Source: Paenibacillus caseinilyticus (lineage in GTDB: Bacteria; Bacillota; Bacilli; Paenibacillales; NBRC-103111). Taken from it: a stretch of 64,000 nt of DNA. Positions 24,633 to 33,249 of the stretch are shown in pieces. The stretch spans positions 48,955-112,954 of the forward strand of contig NZ_JAQAGY010000022.1 of the NCBI RefSeq assembly GCF_027533645.1, in the 5' to 3' direction. The notes under the pieces are model-generated. The model did not search any database and was not told the DNA's origin. It worked only from the letters and a program-made list of their open reading frames with translations. Within the stretch, counting starts at the first letter, position 1. Each line of letters starts with the position of its first letter. Made by a program: the position numbers and the translations under genes.

Positions 24633-24836
24633 ATGAACTTAAATCTGCGTCAGGCGATCGTCCAACGGGTGCACGACAAGAGCGACGAAGAAATCTTCGA
24701 AATCATAGCGGATTCCGTGGACGGGGAAGAACGCGTGCTCCCGGGACTCGGCGTCCTGTTCGAGATCATTTGGAAGAACAGCGAGAGCGACCTGCAGAAC
24801 CAGCTCGTAACGACCTTAAAAGAACATCTGGCCTAA
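24633..24836 (+). CDS. sspI: Small acid-soluble spore protein SspI
   Basis: This 67-residue protein fits SspI end to end: LNLRQAIVQRVHDKSDEEIF, IADSVDGEERVLPGLGVLFE, and IIWKNSESDLQNQLVTTLKE. SspI is a minor SASP made in the forespore under sigma-G. A GTGAGGAA site precedes the ATG. It diverges from ktrA and ends at a terminator at 24905-24946. Confidence 0.95.
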   Translation: MNLNLRQAIVQRVHDKSDEEIFEIIADSVDGEERVLPGLGVLFEIIWKNSESDLQNQLVTTLKEHLA

Positions 24837-24904
24837 ATCGGACGGCTGTCGTCCCTTGATGCCCGGCCATCCGGATAAACCACCTGTTCGGGCAATACGA
24901 ATAT

Positions 24905-24946
24905 GAATAAAGAGCGCAGGGAGACCTTCTCCTGCGCTCTTTATTC
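24905..24946. terminator. Convergent terminator after sspI
   Basis: AATAAAGAGCGCAGG/CCTGCGCTCTTTATT forms a long perfect stem with a ten-base loop. Its A and T tracts allow function in both directions. Confidence 0.85.
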
Positions 24947-24967
24947 GTCAGCTCCCGCTGCTCCGCC

Positions 24968-26074
24968 CTAATCCATTACCCCGTGGACCAGACCAAGCGG
25001 CATTGCGGCGGGCCGCTCGCAAGAGCTCTGCATCTCATAATGCCGGCCTTGCTCGGATGCATCATGGAAGCCGTGCATGGCTTCGAGCACATGGTAGGCG
25101 AGCTCGCCGCCCGCCCTGGCCGGCCGTCCGTTCTTCACGGCATAGGCCATGTCCAGTACCCCCAGGCCGCGGCAGTTCTCCGCATAGCCGTGCGTCAGCG
25201 GCAGCTCATGCCACTCCTTGCTGTCGTAGCGCCGCACCTTTACCGGTCCGCCGAAGGTGTTCGGGTCCGGAACGCTCAAGGTCCCCTGGCTGCCGTAGAT
25301 CTCGATGCGGGGGACATCCGCCCCGCCGAACGCGTCGAACGAGGTGATGATCGTGCCGATCGCCCCGCCGTGGAAGTCGAGCACGCCAGCGACATGGGTC
25401 GGCGTCTCCACCGGAATCACCTTGCCGAACTTCGGCTGGCTGAGGATCGTACGCTCGGGGTACGAGATCTTCGCCGAGCCTGTGACACGGCGGATCGGCC
25501 CGAGCATGGCGATGAGCGCCGTGAGGTAGTACGGCCCCATGTCGAACATCGGCCCCCCGCCCTTGGCGTAGTAGAACTCAGGATCGGGGTGCCAGTGCTC
25601 ATGGCCGCGGCCGATCATGAAGGCGGAGGCGGCGACCGGCGTGCCGATCCAGCCGTCTTCGATCAGCTTGATGCACGTTTGAATCCCGCCCCCGAGGAAT
25701 GTATCCGGCGCACTCCCGACAAGCTTTCCTTTCTCACTCGCCTTGGCTAGGATCGCCTGCCCTTCCTCCCGGGTCACCGCCAGCGGCTTCTCCACATAGA
25801 CATGCTTGCCCGCTTCCAGTGCCGCGATACAGATCTCAGCATGGGCAGCGGGGATCGTCAGGTTGATGATGATGTCGATCTCGGGATCCGCCAGCAGTTC
25901 CGACACGCTGCACGCTTTGGGAATGCCATACTGCGCTGCGCTGGCCTCGGCCCGGCTGACGTTAAGGTCGGCGCAGGCGGCCACCTCCAATACCGGATAG
26001 GTCCGGCAGTTCTCCATATAGATGCTGCTGATCTTACCGCAGCCAATAATACCTACTTTCAGCTTCCTCTCCAT
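24968..26074 (-). CDS. Gfo/Idh/MocA-family oxidoreductase
   Basis: This 368-residue protein is read from the ATG (MERKLKVGIIGCGKIS) nine bases after GGGAGGGAG; an ATG three codons earlier is too close to that site. It has the N-terminal NAD(P) motif GIIGCGKIS, the conserved EKPLAVT that carries the catalytic Lys, and a C-terminal beta-sheet dimer domain. The active-site segment is DMGPYYLTAL. These enzymes oxidise sugars, inositols or glycosides. It is the last gene of a LacI-regulated unit with a second, distinct Gfo/Idh/MocA enzyme and a ThuA protein. Substrate unknown. Confidence 0.88.
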   Translation of the reverse strand: MERKLKVGIIGCGKISSIYMENCRTYPVLEVAACADLNVSRAEASAAQYGIPKACSVSELLADPEIDIIINLTIPAAHAEICIAALEAGKHVYVEKPLAVTREEGQAILAKASEKGKLVGSAPDTFLGGGIQTCIKLIEDGWIGTPVAASAFMIGRGHEHWHPDPEFYYAKGGGPMFDMGPYYLTALIAMLGPIRRVTGSAKISYPERTILSQPKFGKVIPVETPTHVAGVLDFHGGAIGTIITSFDAFGGADVPRIEIYGSQGTLSVPDPNTFGGPVKVRRYDSKEWHELPLTHGYAENCRGLGVLDMAYAVKNGRPARAGGELAYHVLEAMHGFHDASEQGRHYEMQSSCERPAAMPLGLVHGVMD

Positions 26075-26098
26075 ACTTCCCATCTCCCTCCCTAGCAG

Positions 26099-26818
26099 TT
26101 ACAACTGACTGTCAGCCATTCCGGTGTAGGCCGCCGTGCCCTCCTGCCCGGCAGCGGCTCCCTTGCCTCCGGCCGCCCAGAGGAAGCCGCGGCGCATCAT
26201 CTCGCTGACCTGCGGCAGCTCTACGATATCCGCCTGATGGCCGAGCGCATTGTAGAATACGCGCCCGCTCCCCCAGCGCTTCGTCCATACGACCGGCATA
26301 TCGACCGCCCCGTTCGGCGAGTGCGGACCCGCCGTCACCGGGAAGCGCGTAGTCGCGAGCACTTCGACCGCCGGATCGACATGGAGGTAATACTGCTCGG
26401 TCTTCACCCCGAAATCCTTGATCCCTTCGAGCAGCGAAGAGGAGCTGTGCTTCACGTTCACGGTATATTCCACGCCGTCATTACCCGGGTGCGCGACCCA
26501 CTGGCCGCCGGTCATGAACTGCCAGTCTACATTCGTGCGGAAAGAGTCGCACATGCCGCCATGGCAGCCTGCAAGCCCTACACCGCTCTGGACGGCAGCG
26601 GAGACGTGATTCACGAGCTCCTGGGAGATCTCCCCCATGGTCCAGCACGGAACGATAAGATCCAGACTCTGGAGCTTCTCCGCGTCGGCGAACGCCTGCA
26701 GCGTATCCGAGACTTCCACCTCGAAGCCCTCGTTCTCGAGCAAGCGGCGGAACACGCCCGCCACTTCCTCAGGCTGATGGCCGAGCCATCCGCCCCATAC
26801 GATTAATGCTTTCTTCAC
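26099..26818 (-). CDS. ThuA-like glutamine-amidotransferase-fold protein
   Basis: This 239-residue protein is read from the GTG at 26818, which has GAGGAGAG six bases upstream. It has the ThuA fold: a beta-strand start (KKALIVWGGWLGHQPEEVA), LIVPCWTMGEIS, GLAGCHGGMCDSFR, and near the end the pattern VVWTKRWGSGRVFYNALGHQ. ThuA proteins occur in trehalose and other sugar utilisation loci; the biochemical reaction is not settled. It sits between two Gfo/Idh/MocA dehydrogenases in the LacI-regulated unit. Confidence 0.88.
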   Translation of the reverse strand: MKKALIVWGGWLGHQPEEVAGVFRRLLENEGFEVEVSDTLQAFADAEKLQSLDLIVPCWTMGEISQELVNHVSAAVQSGVGLAGCHGGMCDSFRTNVDWQFMTGGQWVAHPGNDGVEYTVNVKHSSSSLLEGIKDFGVKTEQYYLHVDPAVEVLATTRFPVTAGPHSPNGAVDMPVVWTKRWGSGRVFYNALGHQADIVELPQVSEMMRRGFLWAAGGKGAAAGQEGTAAYTGMADSQL

Positions 26819-26862
26819 TGGGATCTCTCCTCTTCCTCGGATTGTACATTCCATTAAAGCGG

Positions 26863-28023
26863 TTACAGTTCCTCGATACGCACCCACCGGCGTTGTTCGA
26901 TCGAGAGATCCACAGCTTCGAGCACCTGCTGGCACTTCACCCCGTCATGGAAGTTCGGTACGGGCTGGCGGTCTTCCGCCAAGGCCTGCAGCAGCTCCAC
27001 CGTCTCATGGATGAACGTGTGCTCGTAGCCGATCGTATGGCCGGGCGGCCACCATGCTTCGGCGTATGCATGGGCCGGATCGGTGGCGAGTACGCGCCGG
27101 AAGCCCTGCACGTCCTCCGCATCGTCCGTGAAGTAGACCTGCAGCTCGTTCATCCGCTCGAAATCGAACTTCACCGATCCCTTGCTGCCGTTGATCTCAA
27201 AGGAGTTCGTGCAGCGGTGGCCCGGCGCGAAGCGGGTCGCTTCGAAGCTGCCGAGCGCCCCATTCGCGAAGCGGGTCAGGAACAAGGTCGCATCATCGAC
27301 TGTGACCGGCCCCTTCGGCGCATCCTTGCTTCCTTTGGCGCTGAGGCCTGTCATGGAGCTCGGTACCGGACGCTCCTTGACGAACGTCTCGCTCATCCCG
27401 ATCACCTCCTGCATATCCCCCACCAGGAAGTGCGCCAGGTCGATCAAGTGCGCGCCGAGGTCGCCGTGCGAACCGGAACCCGCAATCTCCTTCTGCAGGC
27501 GCCACACGAGCGGGAATTCCGGATCCACGATCCAATCCTGCAGAAACCAGGCGCGGAAGTGATAGATCTGTCCGATGCGTCCGTCCTGCACCAGCTTCTT
27601 CGCGAGCTGGACCGCCGGGGCGAACCGGTAGTTGAAGCCGACCATGTGCTTCACGCCGGCGGCCTCGACCGCCTGCAGCATCTCCCGGGAGTCGGCAAGC
27701 GTCAGCGCGAGAGGCTTCTCGCAGAAGACGTGCTTGCCTGCCGCAGCCGCAGCCAGGGCGATCTCCTTGTGCGCATCGCTCGGCGCATTGATATCGACGA
27801 GATCGATGTCATCGCGCTCCAGCAGCTTTCTCCAGTCGGTTTCATAGCTGTCCCAGCCGAACTGCCTGGCCGCCTGGGCGACGCCTTCCGCATCCCGTCC
27901 GCAGATCGCTCTCATCGCGGGACGGGCCACCTGCGGGAAGAACATAGGCAGGTCCCGGTAAGCATGGCTGTGGGCTTTGCCCATGAATTTGTATCCGATC
28001 ATTCCGATTCCGAACTCTTTCAT
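26863..28023 (-). CDS. Gfo/Idh/MocA-family oxidoreductase
   Basis: This 386-residue enzyme has the nucleotide motif GMIGYKFMGKAHSHAY near the N-terminus, the catalytic EKPLALT (about residues 98-104), and GSHGDLGAHLIDLAHFLV with the Asp/His active-site pair. C-terminally it has the usual open-faced beta sheet and ends in RRWVRIEEL. It is full length. The gene follows lacI by 35 bases. Together with the second dehydrogenase and ThuA it probably converts a sugar or cyclitol; no transporter is encoded alongside, so uptake must be elsewhere. Confidence 0.9.
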   Translation of the reverse strand: MKEFGIGMIGYKFMGKAHSHAYRDLPMFFPQVARPAMRAICGRDAEGVAQAARQFGWDSYETDWRKLLERDDIDLVDINAPSDAHKEIALAAAAAGKHVFCEKPLALTLADSREMLQAVEAAGVKHMVGFNYRFAPAVQLAKKLVQDGRIGQIYHFRAWFLQDWIVDPEFPLVWRLQKEIAGSGSHGDLGAHLIDLAHFLVGDMQEVIGMSETFVKERPVPSSMTGLSAKGSKDAPKGPVTVDDATLFLTRFANGALGSFEATRFAPGHRCTNSFEINGSKGSVKFDFERMNELQVYFTDDAEDVQGFRRVLATDPAHAYAEAWWPPGHTIGYEHTFIHETVELLQALAEDRQPVPNFHDGVKCQQVLEAVDLSIEQRRWVRIEEL

Positions 28024-28058
28024 AGCGGTTAGCAGCTCCTTTGACTAGATCTTCCTTA

Positions 28059-29132
28059 CTAAGAATGCTGTACCCGGCTGGAGAGCCGGACGACCAGCTT
28101 CGTATCCAGCTTGTGGCGGCTCGGGGAGGAGGGGACTTCTTCACTGCTGCCCGTCACTCGCCGGAGCAGGGTCTGGGCGGCAAGTTTGCCCATCTCGAAG
28201 AACGGGACGGCGACAGAAGTGAGGGGCGGATCCGTGACCCTGGCTTCGACCGAGTCATCGTATCCGATGATCGGCAGTTCCTCTCCAGAGGAGACGCCCA
28301 GCTCCCGCAGACCCTGAATCAGGCCGATCGCCATCCGGTCATTGGAAGCGAACACCGCATCGAGCTCCCCTAAGTGGGGGTACAGTTCGAAGGCAGCCTT
28401 ATAACCGGAGGTTCTGCTGTAATTCCCTTCGTAATACCAATGGGGCGGCAGATCCTCCCGGCGGTGCGCGCCTTCGCCCAGAATCCCCGCTTCCCTCAGG
28501 GCCGCCGTGTAGCCCCTCAGACGGTCGGCGGAGTTCGAATATTCGGGTGAACCGCTCAGGAAGGCGATCCGCCGGCAGCCGTTATCGATCAGGTGGCGCA
28601 CCGCCTGATAGCTGCCTCCCTCGTGATCGGCATCCACCTCGTTGAAGCTCTCTCCCGCGAAGTGCTGATTCACCAGGCAGAAGGGAAAGCCGCTTCGCTG
28701 CAGCTTCAGCAGCTCTTCTCTCTCGCCCGGGCTGTCGGTTGCGCCCAGAATAATGCAGGCGTCAACCTTCTGTGAGCGGAACATCCCGCTGTAATCGCTG
28801 TCTTCGCCAGGCGTACGGAACATGAGCAGCATGTCATAGCCCGAAGCTTTCACCTGCTCGCCGATCCCGCTGAGCACTTCGGAGAAATAATAGGTCGAGA
28901 ATATATGTACCTTCGGCACGTAAGGAAGCACTACGCCCAAGTTGCCGCTTCGACGGCGGGCAAAGCTCTGAGCAATCGCGTTCGGATGATAGTTTAATTT
29001 CGCAGCTGCCTGAAGCACCTTCTGCTTCGTCTCCTCTTTCATCGGGCCTACCCCGTTGAACACTCGGGAGACCGTCGCTTCGGATACCCCCGCTAACTCA
29101 GCGACTTCCTTTCGGGTAACGATAGACGGCAC
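28059..29132 (-). CDS. LacI-family transcriptional regulator
   Basis: This 357-residue repressor has the LacI HTH (EVAELAGVSEATVSRVFNG, about residues 9-27) and hinge helix (YHPNAIAQSFARRRSGNLGV), then a periplasmic-binding-protein-like sensor domain (FSTYYFSEVLSGIGEQVKAS; AVFASNDRMAIGLIQGLREL; IIGYDDSVEARVTDPPLTSV). It is the first gene of its own operon and probably autoregulates through the palindrome at 29151-29179. The inducer is likely the sugar handled by the downstream dehydrogenases. Confidence 0.92.
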   Translation of the reverse strand: MPSIVTRKEVAELAGVSEATVSRVFNGVGPMKEETKQKVLQAAAKLNYHPNAIAQSFARRRSGNLGVVLPYVPKVHIFSTYYFSEVLSGIGEQVKASGYDMLLMFRTPGEDSDYSGMFRSQKVDACIILGATDSPGEREELLKLQRSGFPFCLVNQHFAGESFNEVDADHEGGSYQAVRHLIDNGCRRIAFLSGSPEYSNSADRLRGYTAALREAGILGEGAHRREDLPPHWYYEGNYSRTSGYKAAFELYPHLGELDAVFASNDRMAIGLIQGLRELGVSSGEELPIIGYDDSVEARVTDPPLTSVAVPFFEMGKLAAQTLLRRVTGSSEEVPSSPSRHKLDTKLVVRLSSRVQHS

Positions 29133-29150
29133 CTTCCTTTCACAACAACA

Positions 29151-29179
29151 ATGTACGCGCGTTCTGTACGCGTGTACAT
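29151..29179. promoter_or_regulatory. LacI-type operator upstream of the Gfo/Idh operon
   Basis: TGTACGCGTGTACA (29165-29178) has 5-bp arms TGTAC/GTACA. A further TGTACGCGC at 29152 extends an outer palindrome ATGTAC...GTACAT. It starts 19 bases before the lacI start codon, as expected for an autoregulatory operator. Confidence 0.6.
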
Positions 29180-29447
29180 TGTCTCATGATGTTCTCGGAA
29201 GTGTCAATACCTATTTGCCTGATACAGGCGCGCCCGCTTGTCTTCTCACAGCTTGTCCTGTCCGGTGCCGCGCTCTGCCCCTTAACCGCAAGCTCCCCGC
29301 AGCGGCACAGCCTGCCTGCTTAGATTCCGGCCGGATCGTCAGTGCTATCAGCGGCGCGCCGGAACCGCCCCTTAGGAGCGGCAGCAAGCGGCGGCCCAAG
29401 GTTGCGAGCTGCCGCCTGCCCGGACATCCCCCGGCCTACCGTACCAC
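29180..29447. other. Non-coding gap between lacI and the YheC/D-like gene
   Basis: This GC-rich stretch (mainly Pro/Arg/Ala codons in every frame) shows no convincing gene. It should hold the lacI promoter on its left edge. No T-rich terminator for the YheC/D-like gene was seen. Confidence 0.4.
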
Positions 29448-30215
29448 TTACAGTCTGCCGTAAGCCTTGGCATATCGGTAGATGCGGTAGAAGATCCGCC
29501 GGTCCTTCAGCTTGCGGAAGATGAACGGATCCGGACGCGTGTTAACCTCTAGAATCCAGGGATGCAGCCTTCCGTCAATCGCCACATCCAGCCCGATTTC
29601 CTTGATGCCGGGATATCGGACATGCAGCCTCTTGGCGGCAGACAGCCCCAGCCGCCTCAGCCGCTTCAGCAGGGCATTGCGCCCCCTTGCCGATGTGTGG
29701 CCGGAGAGCAGCTTCTCGGCAGATACCAGGGTGCCTCCATTATGAACATTCGTGACCGCCTTGCCCGCGGCCGCCACCCTGCCGATGACCCCGGTGCATT
29801 CCCAGCACCCCGACGTATTCTTCTGCACCATCACCCGCAGGTCGAACCTTCGCTCCCCGTACTTCAACAGATGAATCCCCTTCTGTGCCAAATAAAAGCG
29901 GGACTTCACCAGCTTCGCAATGGCATCGTACATCTCGTCATATCCGCCGAACGTACGCACTTTTGTTCCGACGTGGAACGCATACCCGGATGAACCGTGC
30001 TCATCTCCACGCTCGACTTTCATCACCCCTATGCCGTAGGTCCCGCTGTTCGGCTTGACATACACCATCCCATACGCCTGAAGCATCTCCTGCAGGGTTT
30101 GCCTTGACATGGTTCTGGTTTCCGGGATATAGGACCTGAGCATTCTGCTCTTCAACAGCACTTGGGTTTTGGCCCATTTGCTCGTGACATGTCTTGGAAA
30201 CTTGCGCTTCTCCAT
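29448..30215 (-). CDS. YheC/YheD-family spore coat-associated ATP-grasp protein
   Basis: This 255-residue protein contains an ATP-grasp fold: VKPNSGTYGIGVMKV (phosphate-binding loop, about residues 54-68), FDLRVMVQK (about 124-132), and LDVAIDGRLHPWILEVNTRPD (metal-binding Glu/Asn, about 215-235). This is the pattern of YheC/YheD, which are coat-associated and of unknown reaction. It is shorter than Bacillus YheC (about 360) because the N-terminal domain is absent. It lies six bases downstream of a CotSA-like glycosyltransferase, supporting a spore-coat role for both. Confidence 0.85.
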   Translation of the reverse strand: MEKRKFPRHVTSKWAKTQVLLKSRMLRSYIPETRTMSRQTLQEMLQAYGMVYVKPNSGTYGIGVMKVERGDEHGSSGYAFHVGTKVRTFGGYDEMYDAIAKLVKSRFYLAQKGIHLLKYGERRFDLRVMVQKNTSGCWECTGVIGRVAAAGKAVTNVHNGGTLVSAEKLLSGHTSARGRNALLKRLRRLGLSAAKRLHVRYPGIKEIGLDVAIDGRLHPWILEVNTRPDPFIFRKLKDRRIFYRIYRYAKAYGRL

Positions 30216-30221
30216 GGCTAC

Positions 30222-31346
30222 CTACCTTTCCTGATTGCTCCTTGCGGCTTCGAGCACCCCGGAGAGCCGGGCGGCGGTCCGCTTCCAGGTGTAACGCCGC
30301 AGCACCGCCCGTCTGCCCGCCGCAGCCAGCCTCCCCGCCTGCCGTGGAGACGTCATCACCCTCCGGATCGCTGAGGCATACCCCTCCGGCCTGCGGAAGT
30401 TCTTCACGAGAAGGCCGGTGCGGCCGTGCCTTACCAGTTCGCGGATCCCTCCGTTCGATGCGGCGATGACCGGAATGCCGCAGGCCATGGCTTCGGCGTT
30501 CACAAGGCCGAACGCTTCGTGCCCTTGGGACGGACAGACGAAGCAGTCGGCCCCCTGGTAGACCTGCGGCATCCTGCCGTGAGGCACCGTCCCGAGGAAC
30601 CGGGTCGCGACTCCCAGCCGGCGGGAGAGCCTTCGCAGCTCCGCCTCGTAGGCCGGCGATCCGGAGCCGCCAGCCACCACCAGCCGCACAGATTGCGGGA
30701 CGCCCCCCGACGCCAGCTTCACCGCCCGCATCAGCACCGGGATGCCCTTCTGGCGGATCAACCGGCCGCAGTACAGCACCGTGAAGGGACGGCGCTTGTG
30801 CTCCTTTAGCTCCGTCGTCCTCCGACGGGACGGCGTGAAGCGCTGCGGATCCACGCCTAGGGGAATCCGGTGAATCTTCGATGCCGCGTCAGGGAACCTC
30901 CGCGAGATTTCCTTCCGAAGTGAGGAGCTGTTCACCAAGATGAGATCGGCGCGCCCCAAGCAGGCGGCTGCCGCACGCCGTGCAATCCGCCGCCTCGAAA
31001 CAAAATTCAAGGAATGAAGAAACAGGGCGACAGGCGTTCGAGGGAACAGGGACTTGAACGGAAGAATGAACCTTGGCCGGTTATCCACCTGGATGATGTC
31101 ATACGACCGGCCGCGGACAACCTGCAGCACCGTATGAAGGTATCGCTTCGGAGATCCTGTCTTCACCCGTTCTATGGTCAGACCTCCCTCTACCGAGCGC
31201 CTGGGAAGTCCCGGAGCTTCTCTGGACAGAAGGGTGACCTGATGCCGCTTGGCCAGCTGCCTGGCGATCGACAGCATACAAATTTCCACGGACGTGCTGG
31301 CCGACGGGACGGGATACTGCTCCGGCGCTACGAGTAAGATCCGCAT
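30222..31346 (-). CDS. Glycosyltransferase family 4, CotSA-like
   Basis: This 374-residue GT-B enzyme has an N-terminal acceptor domain (MRILLVAPEQYPVPSASTSV, then ARQLAKRHQVTLLSREAP) and a C-terminal GT4 domain with FTVLYCGRLIRQKGIPVLMR, CFVCPSQGHEAFGLVNAEAM, then ACGIPVIAASNGGIRELV. The E-x7-E metal/sugar motif is present (EAFGLVNAE). The N-terminal APEQYPVPS and context next to YheC/D resemble the CotSA spore coat glycosyltransferase. A cell-wall or polysaccharide role is the alternative. It has no terminator before the next gene. Confidence 0.82.
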   Translation of the reverse strand: MRILLVAPEQYPVPSASTSVEICMLSIARQLAKRHQVTLLSREAPGLPRRSVEGGLTIERVKTGSPKRYLHTVLQVVRGRSYDIIQVDNRPRFILPFKSLFPRTPVALFLHSLNFVSRRRIARRAAAACLGRADLILVNSSSLRKEISRRFPDAASKIHRIPLGVDPQRFTPSRRRTTELKEHKRRPFTVLYCGRLIRQKGIPVLMRAVKLASGGVPQSVRLVVAGGSGSPAYEAELRRLSRRLGVATRFLGTVPHGRMPQVYQGADCFVCPSQGHEAFGLVNAEAMACGIPVIAASNGGIRELVRHGRTGLLVKNFRRPEGYASAIRRVMTSPRQAGRLAAAGRRAVLRRYTWKRTAARLSGVLEAARSNQER

Positions 31347-31552
31347 AGTGCGCCCTGCCTTTCTTGAACTGACTTCCTGGAACCCACCATATTGTATGCC
31401 CCGCCGGAGCGCTTGGTTAGGGATAGCGGCCTACCCGGTTTGGCCTAAACTCCTTTTCTTCCGCAGCCGGCAAGACGCAGTTCGTCCGCTGCGGGCAGCG
31501 CGATCCTTCATTTCCCGGGTCATAGGAGCAGGCTGCCCAAAGCAATGGCGCG

Positions 31553-31592
31553 GCAAAAAGCCCCGTACGGTCCACAGACCGGTACGGGGCTC
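31553..31592 (-). terminator. Rho-independent terminator of prfC
   Basis: AGCCCCGTAC/GTACGGGGCT stem, followed on the minus strand by CTTTTTGCC. It starts 19 bases beyond the prfC stop. Confidence 0.8.
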
Positions 31593-31610
31593 TCCATACG
31601 AAGCGCAGAC

Positions 31611-33194
31611 TTACGGCGCCATTTCCAGAAACTTCAGATTCGGATTCTTCTCCATCGATGTGCGAAGCGCATACTCGTTCTCGAACAGCGCCACATGGTT
31701 GCCTTTCTTGTCTTTCACGAGCTGGGAATTGATGCGGAACTTCGACGGATCGATATCGTCGCCGACCAGCCAGCGGGCGAACTGATAGCTCATCCGCGAG
31801 AGCTGCACATCCACGCCGTACTCGCCCTTCATCCGATACTCGAACACCTCGAACTGCAGCTGCCCGACCACACCGAGGATCATATCCTCGAAGCCGATCG
31901 TCTTGAAGACCTGGATCGTGCCTTCCTCCGTGAGCTGGTCGACGCCCTTCTGGAACTGCTTGTGCTTCAAGGCATTCTTGACCGTCACCTTGGAGAAAAT
32001 CTCCGGCGAGAACGTAGGCAGCTCGTCGAACTCAATGCCGCCCCCCTGCGCGAGCGAATCCCCGATCCGGAAGATCCCGGGATCGAACAGGCCGATGATG
32101 TCGCCGGGATAAGCATCCTCGACAATATCGCGGTCTTGGGCCAGGAACTGCTGCGGCTGGGCCAGCTTGATGTCCTTGCCCGCACGCACGTGCTTCACGG
32201 ACATGCCCCGCTCGAATTTGCCGGAGCAGATCCGCAGGAACGCGATCCGGTCGCGGTGGGCCGGGTTCATGTTCGCTTGGATCTTGAAGATGTAGCCCGT
32301 GAACTTTTCGCTCAGCGGGTCGATCTCGCCGACATTGCTCTTGCGCGTGGTCGGAATCGGCGCCAGCTGCAGGAAGTTCTCCAGGAAGGTCTGTACGCCG
32401 AAGTTATTGATCGCACTGCCGAAGAAGACCGGCGTCAGCTCGCCGCTGCGCACCTTCTCGTAGTCGAATTCGTCGCCGGCTACATCCAGCAGCTCGAGAT
32501 CCTGCACGAGCTGGTCGTAGAAGAACTCCCCAGCGATTTCCTTGACGATCGGATCCTCATACCCGCTGACCTTGCGTACCCGGATCTCCCGGTGATCGTC
32601 CCCCTGGAAGAGCTCCACCTGGGTCAGCTTGCGGTCGTATACGCCGCAGAACTGTTTGCCCATGCCGATCGGCCAGTTCATCGGATACGAGCGGATCCCG
32701 AGCACCTGTTCCAATTCCTCGAGCAGGTCGAACGGGTTCTGTCCTTCGCGGTCGAGCTTGTTGATGAAGGTGAAGATCGGAATGCCCCGTTTGCGGCAGA
32801 CCTGGAACAGCTTCTTCGTCTGCGCCTCTACCCCTTTGGCGGAGTCGATCAGCATCACGGCGCTGTCGGCTGCGGTCAGCGTACGGTACGTGTCCTCGCT
32901 GAAATCCTGGTGGCCCGGGGTATCGAGAATGTTCACCCGGTGGCCGTTATAATCGAACTGCATGACCGACGAAGTAACGGAGATGCCCCGCTGCTTCTCG
33001 ATTTCCATCCAGTCGCTTGTCGCATGGCGGCTTGCTTTGCGGCCCTTGACCGTACCGGCGAGACGGATGGCGCCCCCGAAGAGGAGCAGTTTTTCCGTCA
33101 GGGTCGTTTTCCCCGCATCGGGGTGGGAGATGATGGCGAAGGTGCGGCGCTTTTGTACTTCTTCTTTCAATTTCTCGGATATTCCGTTGCTCAT
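31611..33194 (-). CDS. prfC: Peptide chain release factor 3
   Basis: This 527-residue translational GTPase has G1 SHPDAGKTTLTEKLL (about 21-35), the G2 region RGISVTSSVMQF, G3 DTPGHQDFSEDTYRTL, and G4 NKLDREGQ. Domain II and the C-terminal domain follow the RF3 order, ending ENEYALRTSMEKNPNLKFLE. RF3 recycles RF1/RF2 after termination. The length matches the E. coli protein (529). The ATG has AGAGAGGAACTCTTGAAGAT upstream. Transcribed toward its own terminator. Confidence 0.95.
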   Translation of the reverse strand: MSNGISEKLKEEVQKRRTFAIISHPDAGKTTLTEKLLLFGGAIRLAGTVKGRKASRHATSDWMEIEKQRGISVTSSVMQFDYNGHRVNILDTPGHQDFSEDTYRTLTAADSAVMLIDSAKGVEAQTKKLFQVCRKRGIPIFTFINKLDREGQNPFDLLEELEQVLGIRSYPMNWPIGMGKQFCGVYDRKLTQVELFQGDDHREIRVRKVSGYEDPIVKEIAGEFFYDQLVQDLELLDVAGDEFDYEKVRSGELTPVFFGSAINNFGVQTFLENFLQLAPIPTTRKSNVGEIDPLSEKFTGYIFKIQANMNPAHRDRIAFLRICSGKFERGMSVKHVRAGKDIKLAQPQQFLAQDRDIVEDAYPGDIIGLFDPGIFRIGDSLAQGGGIEFDELPTFSPEIFSKVTVKNALKHKQFQKGVDQLTEEGTIQVFKTIGFEDMILGVVGQLQFEVFEYRMKGEYGVDVQLSRMSYQFARWLVGDDIDPSKFRINSQLVKDKKGNHVALFENEYALRTSMEKNPNLKFLEMAP

Positions 33195-33249
33195 ATCTTC
33201 AAGAGTTCCTCTCTGAACTTGTATTGGAACTGCGGATGGGTCCCGGGGA

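Noticed and set aside
26806..28032. A 408-codon plus-strand frame
   Set aside because: Antisense of the Gfo/Idh/MocA gene at 26863-28023, which has clear family motifs.
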